Origin: Aquabacterium soli
Lineage (GTDB): Bacteria; Pseudomonadota; Gammaproteobacteria; Burkholderiales; Burkholderiaceae_C
Direction: 5' to 3'
DNA: 59,208 nt
NCBI RefSeq assembly: GCF_003933735.1
Contig: NZ_RSED01000010.1
Span: 1-59,208, forward strand
The notes under the pieces are model-generated. The model was not told where the DNA came from and did no database searches. It saw nothing but the letters and a program-made list of their open reading frames with translations. Of this stretch, positions 17,391-26,544 are shown piece by piece; the first letter of the stretch is position 1, and each line of letters begins with the position of its first letter. A program made the translations under genes and the position numbers.

Positions 17391-19016
17391 ATGGCCCCAA
17401 GCGCAATCCAAGACGAGGTAAAGCGGCGCCGCACGTTTGCCATCATCTCCCACCCTGACGCCGGCAAGACCACGCTGACGGAAAAGCTGCTGCTGTTCTC
17501 CGGCGCGATCCACATCGCCGGTGCCGTCAAGGGCCGCAAGGCCAGCCGCCATGCCACGTCCGACTGGATGGAGATCGAAAAGCAGCGCGGCATCTCGGTG
17601 GCATCGAGCGTGATGCAGATGCTCTACCGCGCGCATGTGGTGAACCTGCTCGACACGCCCGGCCACAAGGATTTCTCTGAAGACACGTACCGCGTGCTCA
17701 CGGCCGTGGATTCTGCCCTGATGGTGATCGACGCGGCCAACGGCGTGGAAGCGCAGACCAAGCGCCTGATCGAGGTCTGCCGCCAGCGCGACACACCCAT
17801 CATCACCTTCGTCAACAAGATGGACCGCGAAGGCCGCGACCCGGTCGAGCTGCTGGACGAGGTCGAGCGCGAGCTGGGCATGCCCTGCGTGCCGATGACC
17901 TGGCCGGTGGGCCAGGGCAAGGCGTTCGGCGGCATCGTGAACCTGCGCACGCAGAGCATGCGGCTGTTCAGCGCCGGGGCCGACAAGCGCGGCGAGGACG
18001 ATGAAGTCGTGCCTTTGAGCGAGCGCGACAAGCTGCTCGCCCGCTTCGGCCACGACTGGGAGCTGGCCGAGCAGAACATGGAGCTGATGCAAGGTGCCGC
18101 GCCTGCGTTCGACCTGGACCTGTTCCTGGCCGCCAAGCAGACGCCGGTGTTCTTCGGCTCGGCCGTGAACAACTTCGGCGTGCAGGAGATCCTGGACGCG
18201 CTGGTCGACCTGGCCCCCGCGCCCCATCCGCGCCTGAGCACCGAGAAGGACGGCTCCAAGCGCGAGATCGACCCGGGCATGGAGAACTTCTCCGGCGTGG
18301 TGTTCAAGGTGCAGGCCAACATGGACCCGTCGCACCGCGACCGCATCGCCTTCGTGCGCGTGTGCTCGGGCCAGTACGTGCCGGGCATGAAGCTCAAGGT
18401 GCAGCGCTCGGGCAAGGAGCTGCGGCCCACCAGCGTGGTCACCTTCCTGTCGCAGCGGCGCGAGGCGGTCGATGAAGCCTTTGCAGGCGACATCATCGGC
18501 TTCACCACGCACGGCGGCGTGCAGCTGGGCGACACCATCACCGATGGCATCACCCTGCAGTACACCGGCCTGCCCTTCTTCGCGCCGGAGCTGTTCCAGA
18601 CGGTGGAGCTGGCCAACCCGATGAAGAGCAAGCAGCTGCAGGCCGGGTTGATGCAGCTGGGCGAAGAAGGCGCGATCCAGGTCTTCAGGCCCGAGGCTGG
18701 CGGCTCGATGCTGCTGGGCGCCGTGGGCCAGCTGCAGTTCGAGGTGGTGCAGCACCGCCTGAAGGCCGAGTACAGCGTGGACATCCGCCTGATGCCCTGC
18801 CGCTTCACCGGCGCACGCTGGATCACGGCCGACACGCCCGAGGCGCTCAAGAAGTTCACCGACGAGAACGCGTCCAAGCTGGCGCTGGATGCGGCAGACA
18901 CGCTGGCCTACATGATGACCTCGGCGTATGACCTGCGCCTGACGTCGGAGCGGCATCCGCAGGTGCACTTCCACCCGCTGCGCGAGCATGCGGGGTTGAG
19001 CCTGTCGAGCCAGTGA
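17391..19016 (+). CDS. prfC: Peptide chain release factor 3
   Basis: A 541-residue translational GTPase that recycles release factors RF1/RF2 from terminated ribosomes. The GTP-binding motifs are clear: SHPDAGKTTLTEKLL (G1), EKQRGISVASS (G2), DTPGHKDFSEDTYR (G3) and NKMDREGRD (G4). RF3 features continue with FGSAVNNFGVQEILD and GAVGQLQFEVVQHRLKAEY. The length is typical. The ATG at 17391 fits the family start; a longer in-frame start would add an unrelated sequence. It is downstream of the TetR-controlled operon but separated by 159 bp, so it probably has its own promoter. Confidence 0.97.
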   Translation: MAPSAIQDEVKRRRTFAIISHPDAGKTTLTEKLLLFSGAIHIAGAVKGRKASRHATSDWMEIEKQRGISVASSVMQMLYRAHVVNLLDTPGHKDFSEDTYRVLTAVDSALMVIDAANGVEAQTKRLIEVCRQRDTPIITFVNKMDREGRDPVELLDEVERELGMPCVPMTWPVGQGKAFGGIVNLRTQSMRLFSAGADKRGEDDEVVPLSERDKLLARFGHDWELAEQNMELMQGAAPAFDLDLFLAAKQTPVFFGSAVNNFGVQEILDALVDLAPAPHPRLSTEKDGSKREIDPGMENFSGVVFKVQANMDPSHRDRIAFVRVCSGQYVPGMKLKVQRSGKELRPTSVVTFLSQRREAVDEAFAGDIIGFTTHGGVQLGDTITDGITLQYTGLPFFAPELFQTVELANPMKSKQLQAGLMQLGEEGAIQVFRPEAGGSMLLGAVGQLQFEVVQHRLKAEYSVDIRLMPCRFTGARWITADTPEALKKFTDENASKLALDAADTLAYMMTSAYDLRLTSERHPQVHFHPLREHAGLSLSSQ

Positions 19017-19126
19017 TCGGCGCGACTTAGTTGGCAACCGTGGCCGCGCCTGCGCGCCGGTCACGGGCCAGCAACAAGGCAGCAACACAACAGCAACACA
19101 GGCCTTTCAGCATCGTCCGGTTTTGA

Positions 19127-20085
19127 CTGAACCGGCGAGGCGCTACTCTGGCGCAATCGCTAACCGTCAACGCTCTCTCCCAAGGCACGGTAGCCAACCA
19201 CATTCGTCAGACACCGAATCTCAATGACGAAAGCCTGGCCTCGCTGCTTGGCGCATTGCCAGGAGGCCATCAGGAGTTTCTATCGATCCAAGTTGGTTCT
19301 GCTTTCGGTGGACGAACGGCGATGCTCGACGGTGTCGCAACCCGTCTTGAAGAGCGAGCCGCCATGAATTTCGGCTTGGTCGCAGCGCTGATGGACGTAA
19401 GCGGGGCTGGAGACACGTTGCCGGACTCGTCATACGAAGCGCTGGGCGTAGGACGCGGCGACATCGCTGCACTGATTGATGGGGACACAATGGGGCTGAG
19501 CGCTTCGGGACGCATGGCCTTGATCGGGAGTGGCAGCTTTTTCGATACCCAGATGCCGACGACGGCCTCGCTAGGCAAGGCAAGCAATTCGAGCATGCTC
19601 GGCGCTTTCGGTGAGTCAATCACAGATGCTGGAAATAAAATCGCATTCGTTCATGCGCCGCTCGGCACGGCAGTGGCAGGCTTGGGTGCCCTGCTTCAAA
19701 TAGCCGGCCAGATTCCGGAAGTAAAACAGAAACTGCAGAGCCTGGAAGATACTATTGCAAAGCGGCTTTCCGAATACGCCTCCGCCAAGGGCTCCGACGC
19801 ACTGATCAAAAAAATACCTCACATGGATGATGTGTCGATGCGCAATATGCTTGCTGAAGTGATTGAGGTAGGCTTCAAGGTTGCCAATAAGTCGATGGAC
19901 ATCGTGACGAAAATGTTCAAGGATTCTGGCAATAAAATTGTGAGGGCAGCGGGTATCGCCAGAAGGGAAAAACCTATGCGGCGTATGCCATTCTCAACGG
20001 CTATATCAACACACCGAACCCAGCAACTGAAATCCAGGCATGGAATAGCATGACAGGCAATCCGAGATTTCTGAAACCCAGATAA
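19127..20085 (+). pseudogene. Truncated and frameshifted unknown gene in a low-GC island
   Basis: One frame is open from 19127 without a normal start codon; the first usable start is TTG at 19256. It ends at 20053. A second frame, open from 19936, carries protein-like sequence (KGKTYAAYAILNGYINTPNP, then NPRFLKPR) and stops at 20083-20085, one base before the next gene. The original protein was therefore longer at the N-terminus and is joined by a one-base shift within 19936-19975, near an AAAAA run. The visible part has Gly/Ala-rich hydrophobic stretches and a charged helical C-terminal region. No family was recognised. GC is clearly lower than in the flanks. It could be the C-terminal end of a polymorphic toxin (inference). 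Confidence 0.6.
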
Positions 20086-20086
20086 C

Positions 20087-21166
20087 ATGACTTCGCACGT
20101 TAAAAATTACACCAAAGATTTCCTGAATTTCTTTGCAAAATCCATTGCTGAGGAAATTCAGCGTGCGGATCATTTAGCCAAGAGCAAATGGAAGCAAGTC
20201 AACTGCAAGGCTGATTCGGAAGGTCGACTTCGTGCTTTTACACAATTGCTCGTCAACATCCACGACAGACGTGAATGGTGGACGACAGCCATAGAAACAG
20301 AAACCAAGCACTTGGAAACATACTTGGCAGCGGAAAAATTCCCCCTTGTGACCGTGTCACTGGAGCGCTTAGCACGCGACGGTTTGCTTCTCGATGTGAA
20401 CCTCGCTGCTTCATCGAATGAATTCGAGCGTCTGGCGGATACGTTTTCGCGGATCACAAGCTACCAGTATGCTGCTGCACGCCTGAGTACCCTGGACCCT
20501 GGCTTTACTTACACGTCAGACGTTGGGCAAGAATGCAGTGTGAACCATCATGCCCATTGCGTCCTCACAGCCCGGGGCTCCTGGGATCAGGCACGTTGGC
20601 TGGGCCGCTATCTGATGAACTTCCATCGCAACGGGGAGACTTGCTTCACGGACGAGTTCTTCAACCCCGAGATCCGCCTCATGTTGCGCACCTTGGCGCA
20701 CATCACGGAACAGGATGCCTGGCCCTCCCTGGCTGAACTGCCCACGGACATGGGCCGCTACCGAACACTGTTCGAAACCGTCGAGAACCCCGAGGCATTC
20801 TCATCCGCGCTGATGCATGTGCTGGACTTCCGCATGGCACGGTACAACGGCTTTCAGGATATCGGCGTAGGTACGCGGAAGATGCACTGGGGCGGCGTGC
20901 TCGGTGCGGAAGACTGGGCCGTGTTTCCTGTTGAACTGTTCGCTTTCCAAGCCTTGGCCGAGCGGTATCTTGGGATCAAGCCGGCCCTGGATATCGATCA
21001 CCCTTGGATCAACAACCCCCTGACCGCGCAACTTCACGCTATTGATCCCGCCTGGGAAGACGACACCTTGCGCAAGGTTGTGGAACTTGCCGACCAGCAC
21101 TTTGGACAAGTCTGGCGGTCCGGAGATGCCCTGCCTGCTGCTGGTGGTGGTGCCAGTACGTCGTGA
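20087..21166 (+). CDS. Unknown protein, possible partner of the upstream gene
   Basis: A 359-residue soluble protein with no recognised domain. The N-terminal third is helical and charged and encoded by AT-rich DNA; the C-terminal two thirds (DQARWLGRYLMNFHRNGE, WGGVLGAEDWAVFPVELFAF) has normal GC. This contrast hints at a mosaic or acquired gene. It begins one base after the restored stop of the upstream broken gene, so the two were one transcription unit. The arrangement of an orphan C-terminal fragment followed by an intact soluble gene resembles toxin/immunity cassettes, where the immunity gene is kept; this is inference only. It converges on the HD-GYP gene. Confidence 0.65.
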   Translation: MTSHVKNYTKDFLNFFAKSIAEEIQRADHLAKSKWKQVNCKADSEGRLRAFTQLLVNIHDRREWWTTAIETETKHLETYLAAEKFPLVTVSLERLARDGLLLDVNLAASSNEFERLADTFSRITSYQYAAARLSTLDPGFTYTSDVGQECSVNHHAHCVLTARGSWDQARWLGRYLMNFHRNGETCFTDEFFNPEIRLMLRTLAHITEQDAWPSLAELPTDMGRYRTLFETVENPEAFSSALMHVLDFRMARYNGFQDIGVGTRKMHWGGVLGAEDWAVFPVELFAFQALAERYLGIKPALDIDHPWINNPLTAQLHAIDPAWEDDTLRKVVELADQHFGQVWRSGDALPAAGGGASTS

Positions 21167-21175
21167 ATGCCGGTG

Positions 21176-22447
21176 TCAAAACCGGTTGCCCGCCGCATCC
21201 CGCCAATAATCATCCAGATTCTTGAACCCCCAGGCCGTAGGCGATTCGCGCGACACGATCTGGTCGCTGCACCCTCGCGCCCCCAGGTCCAGCAACTCGG
21301 GCACCAGCCGCTCGTTGGACTTCGTCGAGAAGAACACCTTGACCAGCGGCGCCAGCAACGAGCCCGCGCCCTGGTCCACCACCACGCCCAGGCGGCCTGA
21401 CTTGAGCTTGACCAGCGAACCGGTCGGGTAGATGCCGATGCTCTTGACGAAGGCCTGGAACACCGGCTCGCTGAAGTGGCCATCCTTGGTCCACTGTGCC
21501 ATCTTCTGCACCGATTCGGCCGGGTCCCAGCCGGCCTTATAGGGCCGGTTGGAGGTGATGGCGTCGTACACGTCGCACACCGCGCCCATGCTGGCGAACA
21601 GGCTGATCTGATCGCCTTTCAGGCGGTGCGGGTAGCCGGTGCCATTGATCTTCTCGTGGTGGTGAAGGCACACGTCCAGCGGGATCGGGCCCACGCCGCG
21701 CCCTTCCACCAGCATCTGGTGGCCAGCCTGCGGATGGCCGCGCATGATGTCGAACTCGGCCTCGGTGAGCTTGCCCGGCTTGTTCAGCACCTCCAGCGGC
21801 ATCATGGCCTTGCCCAGGTCGTGCACCAGGCCGGCCAGCCCGGCCTCGCGGGTGTCAGCTTCGCTCAGCTTGAGCTGCTTGGCCAGCGACACCATCAGCG
21901 CGCACACGGCCACCGAGTGCATGTAGGTGTAGTCGTCGCTGGTCTTCAGGCGCGCCAGGCTGACGATGGCACCGGGGTTGCGTGACACGGATCGCGTGAT
22001 GTCGTCCACCAGCGGCAGGCAGTGCTCGGCGTCGACGGCCTTGCCCATGCGCACATCCTGGAACATGGTCTTCATGGCGCCGCGGGCCTGGGCCACGATG
22101 CGCGACGCACGGGCCACCTCGTCCTGAAGGCTGACCTGCTGCTCCACCGGGGTCAGGTCGAGCAGCTCCGCATGGACCGTGGGCGGGAAGGCGCCATCAG
22201 GCGGGTCGCCATCATCGGGCAGGTCGATGTCGTCGATCAGCGTGGTGGGCGAGGCACGGGGCACGTCCAGGCCCTTGCTGGTGTCGATCAACACCTCGCG
22301 CACAGGGCTGTCCAGCAGCTGGTCGAGCTGGCGCTGCTCGGCCAGCATGAAGGCCTTGCGCCAGAAGGGATGGTCCATCCACGAGCCGCACAGCTCGTGC
22401 ACGAACATGCCCAGGCGCAACTGGTGGGTGGGTATTTTTTTCAGCAT
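21176..22447 (-). CDS. HD-GYP c-di-GMP phosphodiesterase with DUF3391
   Basis: A 423-residue protein. The N-terminal about 130 residues fit DUF3391 (IPTHQLRLGMFVHEL, then WMDHPFW). The HD-GYP domain follows with HD at 209-210 (GLVHDLGKAMMP) and HHEKINGTGYP at 263-273, both intact, so hydrolysis of c-di-GMP is expected. The C-terminus (GSLVKLKSGRLGVVVD) is the small beta domain usual in this group. The gene is divergent from the MCP at 22751 across a 303-bp gap. Confidence 0.93.
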   Translation of the reverse strand: MLKKIPTHQLRLGMFVHELCGSWMDHPFWRKAFMLAEQRQLDQLLDSPVREVLIDTSKGLDVPRASPTTLIDDIDLPDDGDPPDGAFPPTVHAELLDLTPVEQQVSLQDEVARASRIVAQARGAMKTMFQDVRMGKAVDAEHCLPLVDDITRSVSRNPGAIVSLARLKTSDDYTYMHSVAVCALMVSLAKQLKLSEADTREAGLAGLVHDLGKAMMPLEVLNKPGKLTEAEFDIMRGHPQAGHQMLVEGRGVGPIPLDVCLHHHEKINGTGYPHRLKGDQISLFASMGAVCDVYDAITSNRPYKAGWDPAESVQKMAQWTKDGHFSEPVFQAFVKSIGIYPTGSLVKLKSGRLGVVVDQGAGSLLAPLVKVFFSTKSNERLVPELLDLGARGCSDQIVSRESPTAWGFKNLDDYWRDAAGNRF

Positions 22448-22750
22448 GGCGAAATGGCCTGCGCAGCAGGACGAAGCCGCCTGCCGCGTGGAACCTGCCT
22501 GACCATGCTAGCGATTTCGGGCCGGTGCGTGGGGGAAGTCCTGCTGCTTTGCGCACGCTTTTTGATCGATCGCAGACCATCACGCGGCTTCAGATCGACG
22601 CCAGAACGCCGATATGCCCTTCTGTAGTCGCGTCGATGGCCCGGGATCGGGCGGTCTCGCCCGGCACGGTGGTCGCCCCGACACCGGGCCGTGATGTGGT
22701 TGGCGGGGCCGGCGCGGCAAGGCCAGCGCTCCATCGAACAAGGACCCGAC
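22448..22750. other. Divergent intergenic region, HD-GYP gene / MCP
   Basis: No gene is supported here. The region carries the MCP promoter candidate at 22589-22615 and the HD-GYP upstream region. A GC-rich stretch (22650-22730) without clear structure precedes the MCP ribosome site (AAGGA). Confidence 0.6.
22589..22615 (+). promoter_or_regulatory. Sigma-28 (FliA)-like promoter of the MCP
   Basis: GCCGATAT at 22608-22615 matches seven of eight bases of the E. coli FliA -10 box (GCCGATAA). The -35 at the expected 11-bp spacing is weak (TTCAGATC). It lies 136 bp upstream of the MCP start. An identical -10 octamer with a better -35 precedes the MCP at 37300. Confidence 0.5.
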
Positions 22751-24295
22751 ATGGGCAAGAACCTGGGAATCGGCGGCAAGCTGTGGCTGGCCGTGGGCAC
22801 GTTGATCGTCGCGATGCTGGGCATCGTGGGGCTGGCCGCCTGGCGTGCCGGCAGCCAGCAGGCGCAGGCCGAGGCACAGCTCAAGATCAGCGATCTCAAG
22901 CTGCAGACCGCCAGCCAGTGGGCCTCGATGAGCGAGGTGGCCCAGGTGCGCAGCGTGGCCTCGAACCTGAGCGCGGACACCACCGTGGCCCTGGCCTTCA
23001 AGCAGCCCATCGCCGATGCGATCGCCCGCATCACCGAGCTGCAGAAGCAGGTCAAGGCGCTGCCGCTGAGCGCCGCCGACCAGGCCCAGCTCGACAAGAT
23101 CGCCGCCAACCGCAAGGTGGTGCTGGACACCAGCGATCAGATCAAGAAGCTCAAGGAGCAAGGGCAGCTCGATGAAGCCCGCGCCGCGGTCAAGGCCAAC
23201 TTCCTGCCCGCCTCGGCCACCTACCTGGCCTCGTTGCGCGAGTTCGCAGCGCTGCAGCAGCGCGATGCCGAAGCCGTGCGCACCAGCATCGCCGAAGGCC
23301 GCCGCTCGACCGTGCTGATCGCTGGCGCGATGGTGCTGGCCGTGCTGGGCGGCACCGTGGTGGGGGCCTACTTCCTGATCCGCGCGATCAAGCAGCCGCT
23401 GAGCGAGGCCATCCACATCGCCTCGCGCATTGCCGAAGGTGACCTGAGCACGCCGGTGGACACGCAGCGCACCGACGAGTTCGGCCAGTTGATGCAGGCC
23501 CTGCAAGGCATGACGGGCTCGCTGGCGCGGCTGGTGCACGAGGTGCGCCACAGCACCGACGGCATCGCCACCGCCTCCAGCGAGATCGCCACCGGCAACC
23601 AGGACCTGTCCAGCCGCACGGAGCTCACGGCCTCCAGCCTGCAGCAGACGGCCTCGTCGATGGAGCAGCTGACGGGCACGGTGCAGCACTCGGCCCAATC
23701 GGCCCAGCAGGCCAACCAGCTCGCCGGCACGGCCAGCGAGGCGGCCCAGCGCGGGGGCGCGGTGGTGAACCAGGTGGTCGACACCATGCAGGACATCGCC
23801 AACTCGTCGCGCAAGATCGCCGACATCATCGGCGTGATCGACGGCATCGCCTTCCAGACCAACATCCTGGCGCTGAACGCGGCGGTGGAAGCGGCCCGTG
23901 CAGGCGAGCAGGGCCGCGGCTTCGCGGTGGTGGCGGGCGAGGTGCGCACGCTGGCCCAGCGTTCGGCCCAGGCTGCGCGCGAGATCAAGAGCCTGATCGT
24001 GGCCTCGAACGAGCGCGTGGATTCAGGCGCCAGGCTGGTGGGCGATGCGGGCACGGCGATGGGCGAGATCGTCTCGGCCATCCAGCGCGTGACGGACATG
24101 ATGCGCGACATCAGCACCTCGGCCGCGGAGCAGAGCGATGGCATCGTGCAGGTGAACCAGGCGGTGACGCACCTGGACCAGATGACGCAGCAGAACGCGG
24201 CGCTGGTGGAGCAGTCGGCGGCGGCGGCAGAGAGCCTGCGCGAGCAGGCCCGGCGTTTGTCGGGGGCTGTGAACGTGTTCAGGCTGGCGGCCTGA
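22751..24295 (+). CDS. Methyl-accepting chemotaxis protein
   Basis: A 514-residue receptor with TM1 at about residues 12-32, a periplasmic four-helix-type region of about 150 residues, TM2 at about 187-210, a HAMP domain ([25 protein letters not shown]) and a canonical signalling hairpin ([15 protein letters not shown]). The C-terminus ends soon after the last helix (VNVFRLAA) without a tether. The ATG at 22751 is preceded by AAGGA. The stop is immediately next to the stop of the convergent decarboxylase-like gene. The sensed compound is unknown. Confidence 0.95.
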   Translation: MGKNLGIGGKLWLAVGTLIVAMLGIVGLAAWRAGSQQAQAEAQLKISDLKLQTASQWASMSEVAQVRSVASNLSADTTVALAFKQPIADAIARITELQKQVKALPLSAADQAQLDKIAANRKVVLDTSDQIKKLKEQGQLDEARAAVKANFLPASATYLASLREFAALQQRDAEAVRTSIAEGRRSTVLIAGAMVLAVLGGTVVGAYFLIRAIKQPLSEAIHIASRIAEGDLSTPVDTQRTDEFGQLMQALQGMTGSLARLVHEVRHSTDGIATASSEIATGNQDLSSRTELTASSLQQTASSMEQLTGTVQHSAQSAQQANQLAGTASEAAQRGGAVVNQVVDTMQDIANSSRKIADIIGVIDGIAFQTNILALNAAVEAARAGEQGRGFAVVAGEVRTLAQRSAQAAREIKSLIVASNERVDSGARLVGDAGTAMGEIVSAIQRVTDMMRDISTSAAEQSDGIVQVNQAVTHLDQMTQQNAALVEQSAAAAESLREQARRLSGAVNVFRLAA

Positions 24296-25135
24296 TCAAG
24301 CCATCGGCTGGCCCGCCGGCAGGCGGGACTGGAAGCGGTCGGTCGCCATGGCCAGCCAGGGCCGGGCGCCATCGAGCCCCAGCTGCCGCAGCTGTTGAGC
24401 CATGGGGTGCTCGCTGGCACCGACGCGCAGTTGCAAGGCAGGTCGCACATGGGCCTGGCCCCCACCGCGCACGCGCACCGGTGTGCGCAGCCACCGGCCC
24501 TCGTGCTGCGAATACAGCAGCGGGCTGACCGAGGGGCCGGGCAGGCCTGCGCCCAAAGAACCGTCAAGCCGCAAGATGGTCTGCGGGCGCTGCCCAGTGG
24601 CATCAGGCGCGTGCAGCACGATGTCGACATCGCTGCACGCACCGTGGCGTGGGGCTTCGTAGGTGATGGGTGCCACGAACTTGGGCAGGCCCCAGATCTC
24701 GCGTCCCGCCGCACAGGCCGCCTCCGTGTCCACCGGCAGGTGCAGCACGTGGTAGCCCAGCTGCCTCGACGGCTTGTCGACATCGGCCAGGCTCTGCAGC
24801 CAATGGCGCAACCCTGCCCGCACACCTGGCGGCACCACCGGCACGGCCAGCCCGATCTCGCGGTAAGGGCCGATGCTGGTGTCCAGGTAGTCGTAGCAGG
24901 CCAGCGCCACCAGCGACCGGCCACGCCACTGGCATCCCGGTGACAGCGCTGCGGCCCCCGCTTGGGCCAGCGCGGCCTGCACCCGCCCGGTGGGCAGCAT
25001 GAAGAAGGCGTTGAGGTTGCGCGTGCGCCGGTACAGGATGGGCAGTTGCACGGCCCCCTGGCTGGTGCTCACCACGGTGTGGGGCACGTCAAAGAACGAA
25101 TCGTCGTGAGGGGCGAAGCTCAGGGTGTGGCGCAT
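24296..25135 (-). CDS. Acetoacetate decarboxylase-family protein
   Basis: A 279-residue protein. Family features are YREIGLAVPV, followed by AGREIWGLPKFVAPITY, where the Lys after Pro aligns with the Schiff-base region of acetoacetate decarboxylases. It is the last gene of a three-gene operon after two acyl-CoA dehydrogenase-like genes, the nearer 11 bp away. A role in releasing CO2 from a beta-keto acid, or a related Schiff-base reaction, during fatty or branched-chain acid breakdown is inferred. The ATG at 25135 is the start that fits the intergenic spacing. Confidence 0.75.
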   Translation of the reverse strand: MRHTLSFAPHDDSFFDVPHTVVSTSQGAVQLPILYRRTRNLNAFFMLPTGRVQAALAQAGAAALSPGCQWRGRSLVALACYDYLDTSIGPYREIGLAVPVVPPGVRAGLRHWLQSLADVDKPSRQLGYHVLHLPVDTEAACAAGREIWGLPKFVAPITYEAPRHGACSDVDIVLHAPDATGQRPQTILRLDGSLGAGLPGPSVSPLLYSQHEGRWLRTPVRVRGGGQAHVRPALQLRVGASEHPMAQQLRQLGLDGARPWLAMATDRFQSRLPAGQPMA

Positions 25136-25146
25136 GGGTGTCTCCG

Positions 25147-26544
25147 TCAGGCTGGCTTGGAGGCCACCAGGGCGGCCAGCGCCTCCTGGTGGTCCTCGAT
25201 CACGGCCAGCCGGTTGATCTGGTTGGTGCCCTCGAAGATCTGCGTGACGCGGGCGTCGCGGTAGAGCTTCTCCAGCCGGTTTCGGTGCAGCACGGCGTGC
25301 TCGCCCAGCAGGTCCATGGCCTGCTCGATCACGCGCAGGGCGGTGTCGGTGTTGTGGAACTTGGCCATCGAGGCCACGGCTTGGCGTGGCGTCCACGTGC
25401 GCGCGCCCTGCCACACCAGGGTGCGGGCGGCGCTGGTGGCAGCCATCATGTCGGCCAGCGCCAGCTGCACATCCTGGAAGTCGATCAGCGGGCGGCCCCC
25501 CAGACGCTGGGTACAGGCATGGTGCACGGCGATGTCGACCGCGGCCTGCGCCAGGCCCACCGCCATGGCGCCCACCGGCAGGCGCGACAGGTTGAGCGTG
25601 GCGCGGTTGAGCGACCAGCCGCTGCGCAGCCCGCCGACCACGCAGGCATCGCTCACCCACACGTTGTCGAAGACCAGGTGGGCCGCGCTGGACGCACGCA
25701 TGCCCATCTTCAGTTCGGTGCGCGCGGCCCGAAAGCCCGGGCTGCGGCTGTCCACCAGGAAGCAGGTCCAGGAGTCGAAGCCCTCGCCTTCGAGCGCGGC
25801 GAACACGGTGATCTGGCGGGCGATGTCGCCGCCGCTGATGAACACCTTCTGGCCGTTGAGGCACCAGCCATCGCCCTGCCGGCGCGCGACCAGGCCAGGC
25901 TGGTTGGTGGCGGCGCCGTGGCCGTCTTCCGCGTCGGAGCCGGCACCGGGTTCGGTGATGGCGAAGGCGAACAGGTGCGGGTCACCCCGCAGGTTGGCCC
26001 GGGTGGCCGGGCGCAGGGTGCGCCACATCAGGGGCAGCTGGCCGGACACGAGGATCGGCCCCATGCCGAGGAAATGCGCGCACAGCAGCAGCATCAGGCC
26101 GCCGCAGGCCCGCGCGAACTCTTCCACCTTCAGGCAGGTGCGCCACACCATCGGGTAAGGCGCGTCCAGCCAGGGGCAGCTGCCCAGGGGCGCAGGCAAC
26201 AGATCGCTCAGCCAGCCCTGGCGGCCGGCCTCGCGCAGGATGGCGAGCGCCTCGGGGGCCATTTGCCCTGCGGGCAGGTGCGGCCCTGCGTCAATGGCCA
26301 GGGCTGCGGGGGCCAGGTGGGTCTGGGCGAAAGCTCGGGCCTGGCGGCGGTAGCGCTGCAGGCGGCGGGGCAGGCTGGCCGTGTCGGTGTCCCAGGCGCT
26401 CTGGGGCGCGTAGGCCAGCAGCAGCCGCACCTTGGGATCGAGCGCCTGCAGGGCCCGGCGGGGCGACAAGGGGTGCTCGGGCGGCAGGTGGCCTGCGATG
26501 GGCTGTGGTAACGGCGGGAGGCCGGCGGGCCAGGGCGCGCTCAT
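25147..26544 (-). CDS. Acyl-CoA dehydrogenase
   Basis: A 465-residue FAD enzyme that oxidises acyl-CoA to enoyl-CoA. Visible family motifs are FAFAITEPGAGSDA (FAD/substrate loop), LNGQKVFISGGDIA, MGMRASSAAHLVFDNVWV and IFEGTNQINR, whose Glu438 aligns with the catalytic base. The N-terminus is longer and Pro-rich compared with standard members. The start at 26544 overlaps the upstream paralogue's stop (ATGA), so both are translated together. The operon is presumably controlled by the divergent AraC-type regulator at 27843. Confidence 0.9.
   Translation of the reverse strand: MSAPWPAGLPPLPQPIAGHLPPEHPLSPRRALQALDPKVRLLLAYAPQSAWDTDTASLPRRLQRYRRQARAFAQTHLAPAALAIDAGPHLPAGQMAPEALAILREAGRQGWLSDLLPAPLGSCPWLDAPYPMVWRTCLKVEEFARACGGLMLLLCAHFLGMGPILVSGQLPLMWRTLRPATRANLRGDPHLFAFAITEPGAGSDAEDGHGAATNQPGLVARRQGDGWCLNGQKVFISGGDIARQITVFAALEGEGFDSWTCFLVDSRSPGFRAARTELKMGMRASSAAHLVFDNVWVSDACVVGGLRSGWSLNRATLNLSRLPVGAMAVGLAQAAVDIAVHHACTQRLGGRPLIDFQDVQLALADMMAATSAARTLVWQGARTWTPRQAVASMAKFHNTDTALRVIEQAMDLLGEHAVLHRNRLEKLYRDARVTQIFEGTNQINRLAVIEDHQEALAALVASKPA

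Noticed and set aside
17058..19088. Minus-strand open frame of 676 codons opposite prfC
   Set aside because: It mirrors the GC-rich codon pattern of prfC, which has clear GTPase motifs on the plus strand; the antisense product has no recognisable domain.
19117..19135. CCGGTT/AACCGG inverted repeat as a prfC terminator
   Set aside because: It has no T tract and lies 100 bp past the stop; it may instead mark the edge of the low-GC cassette.
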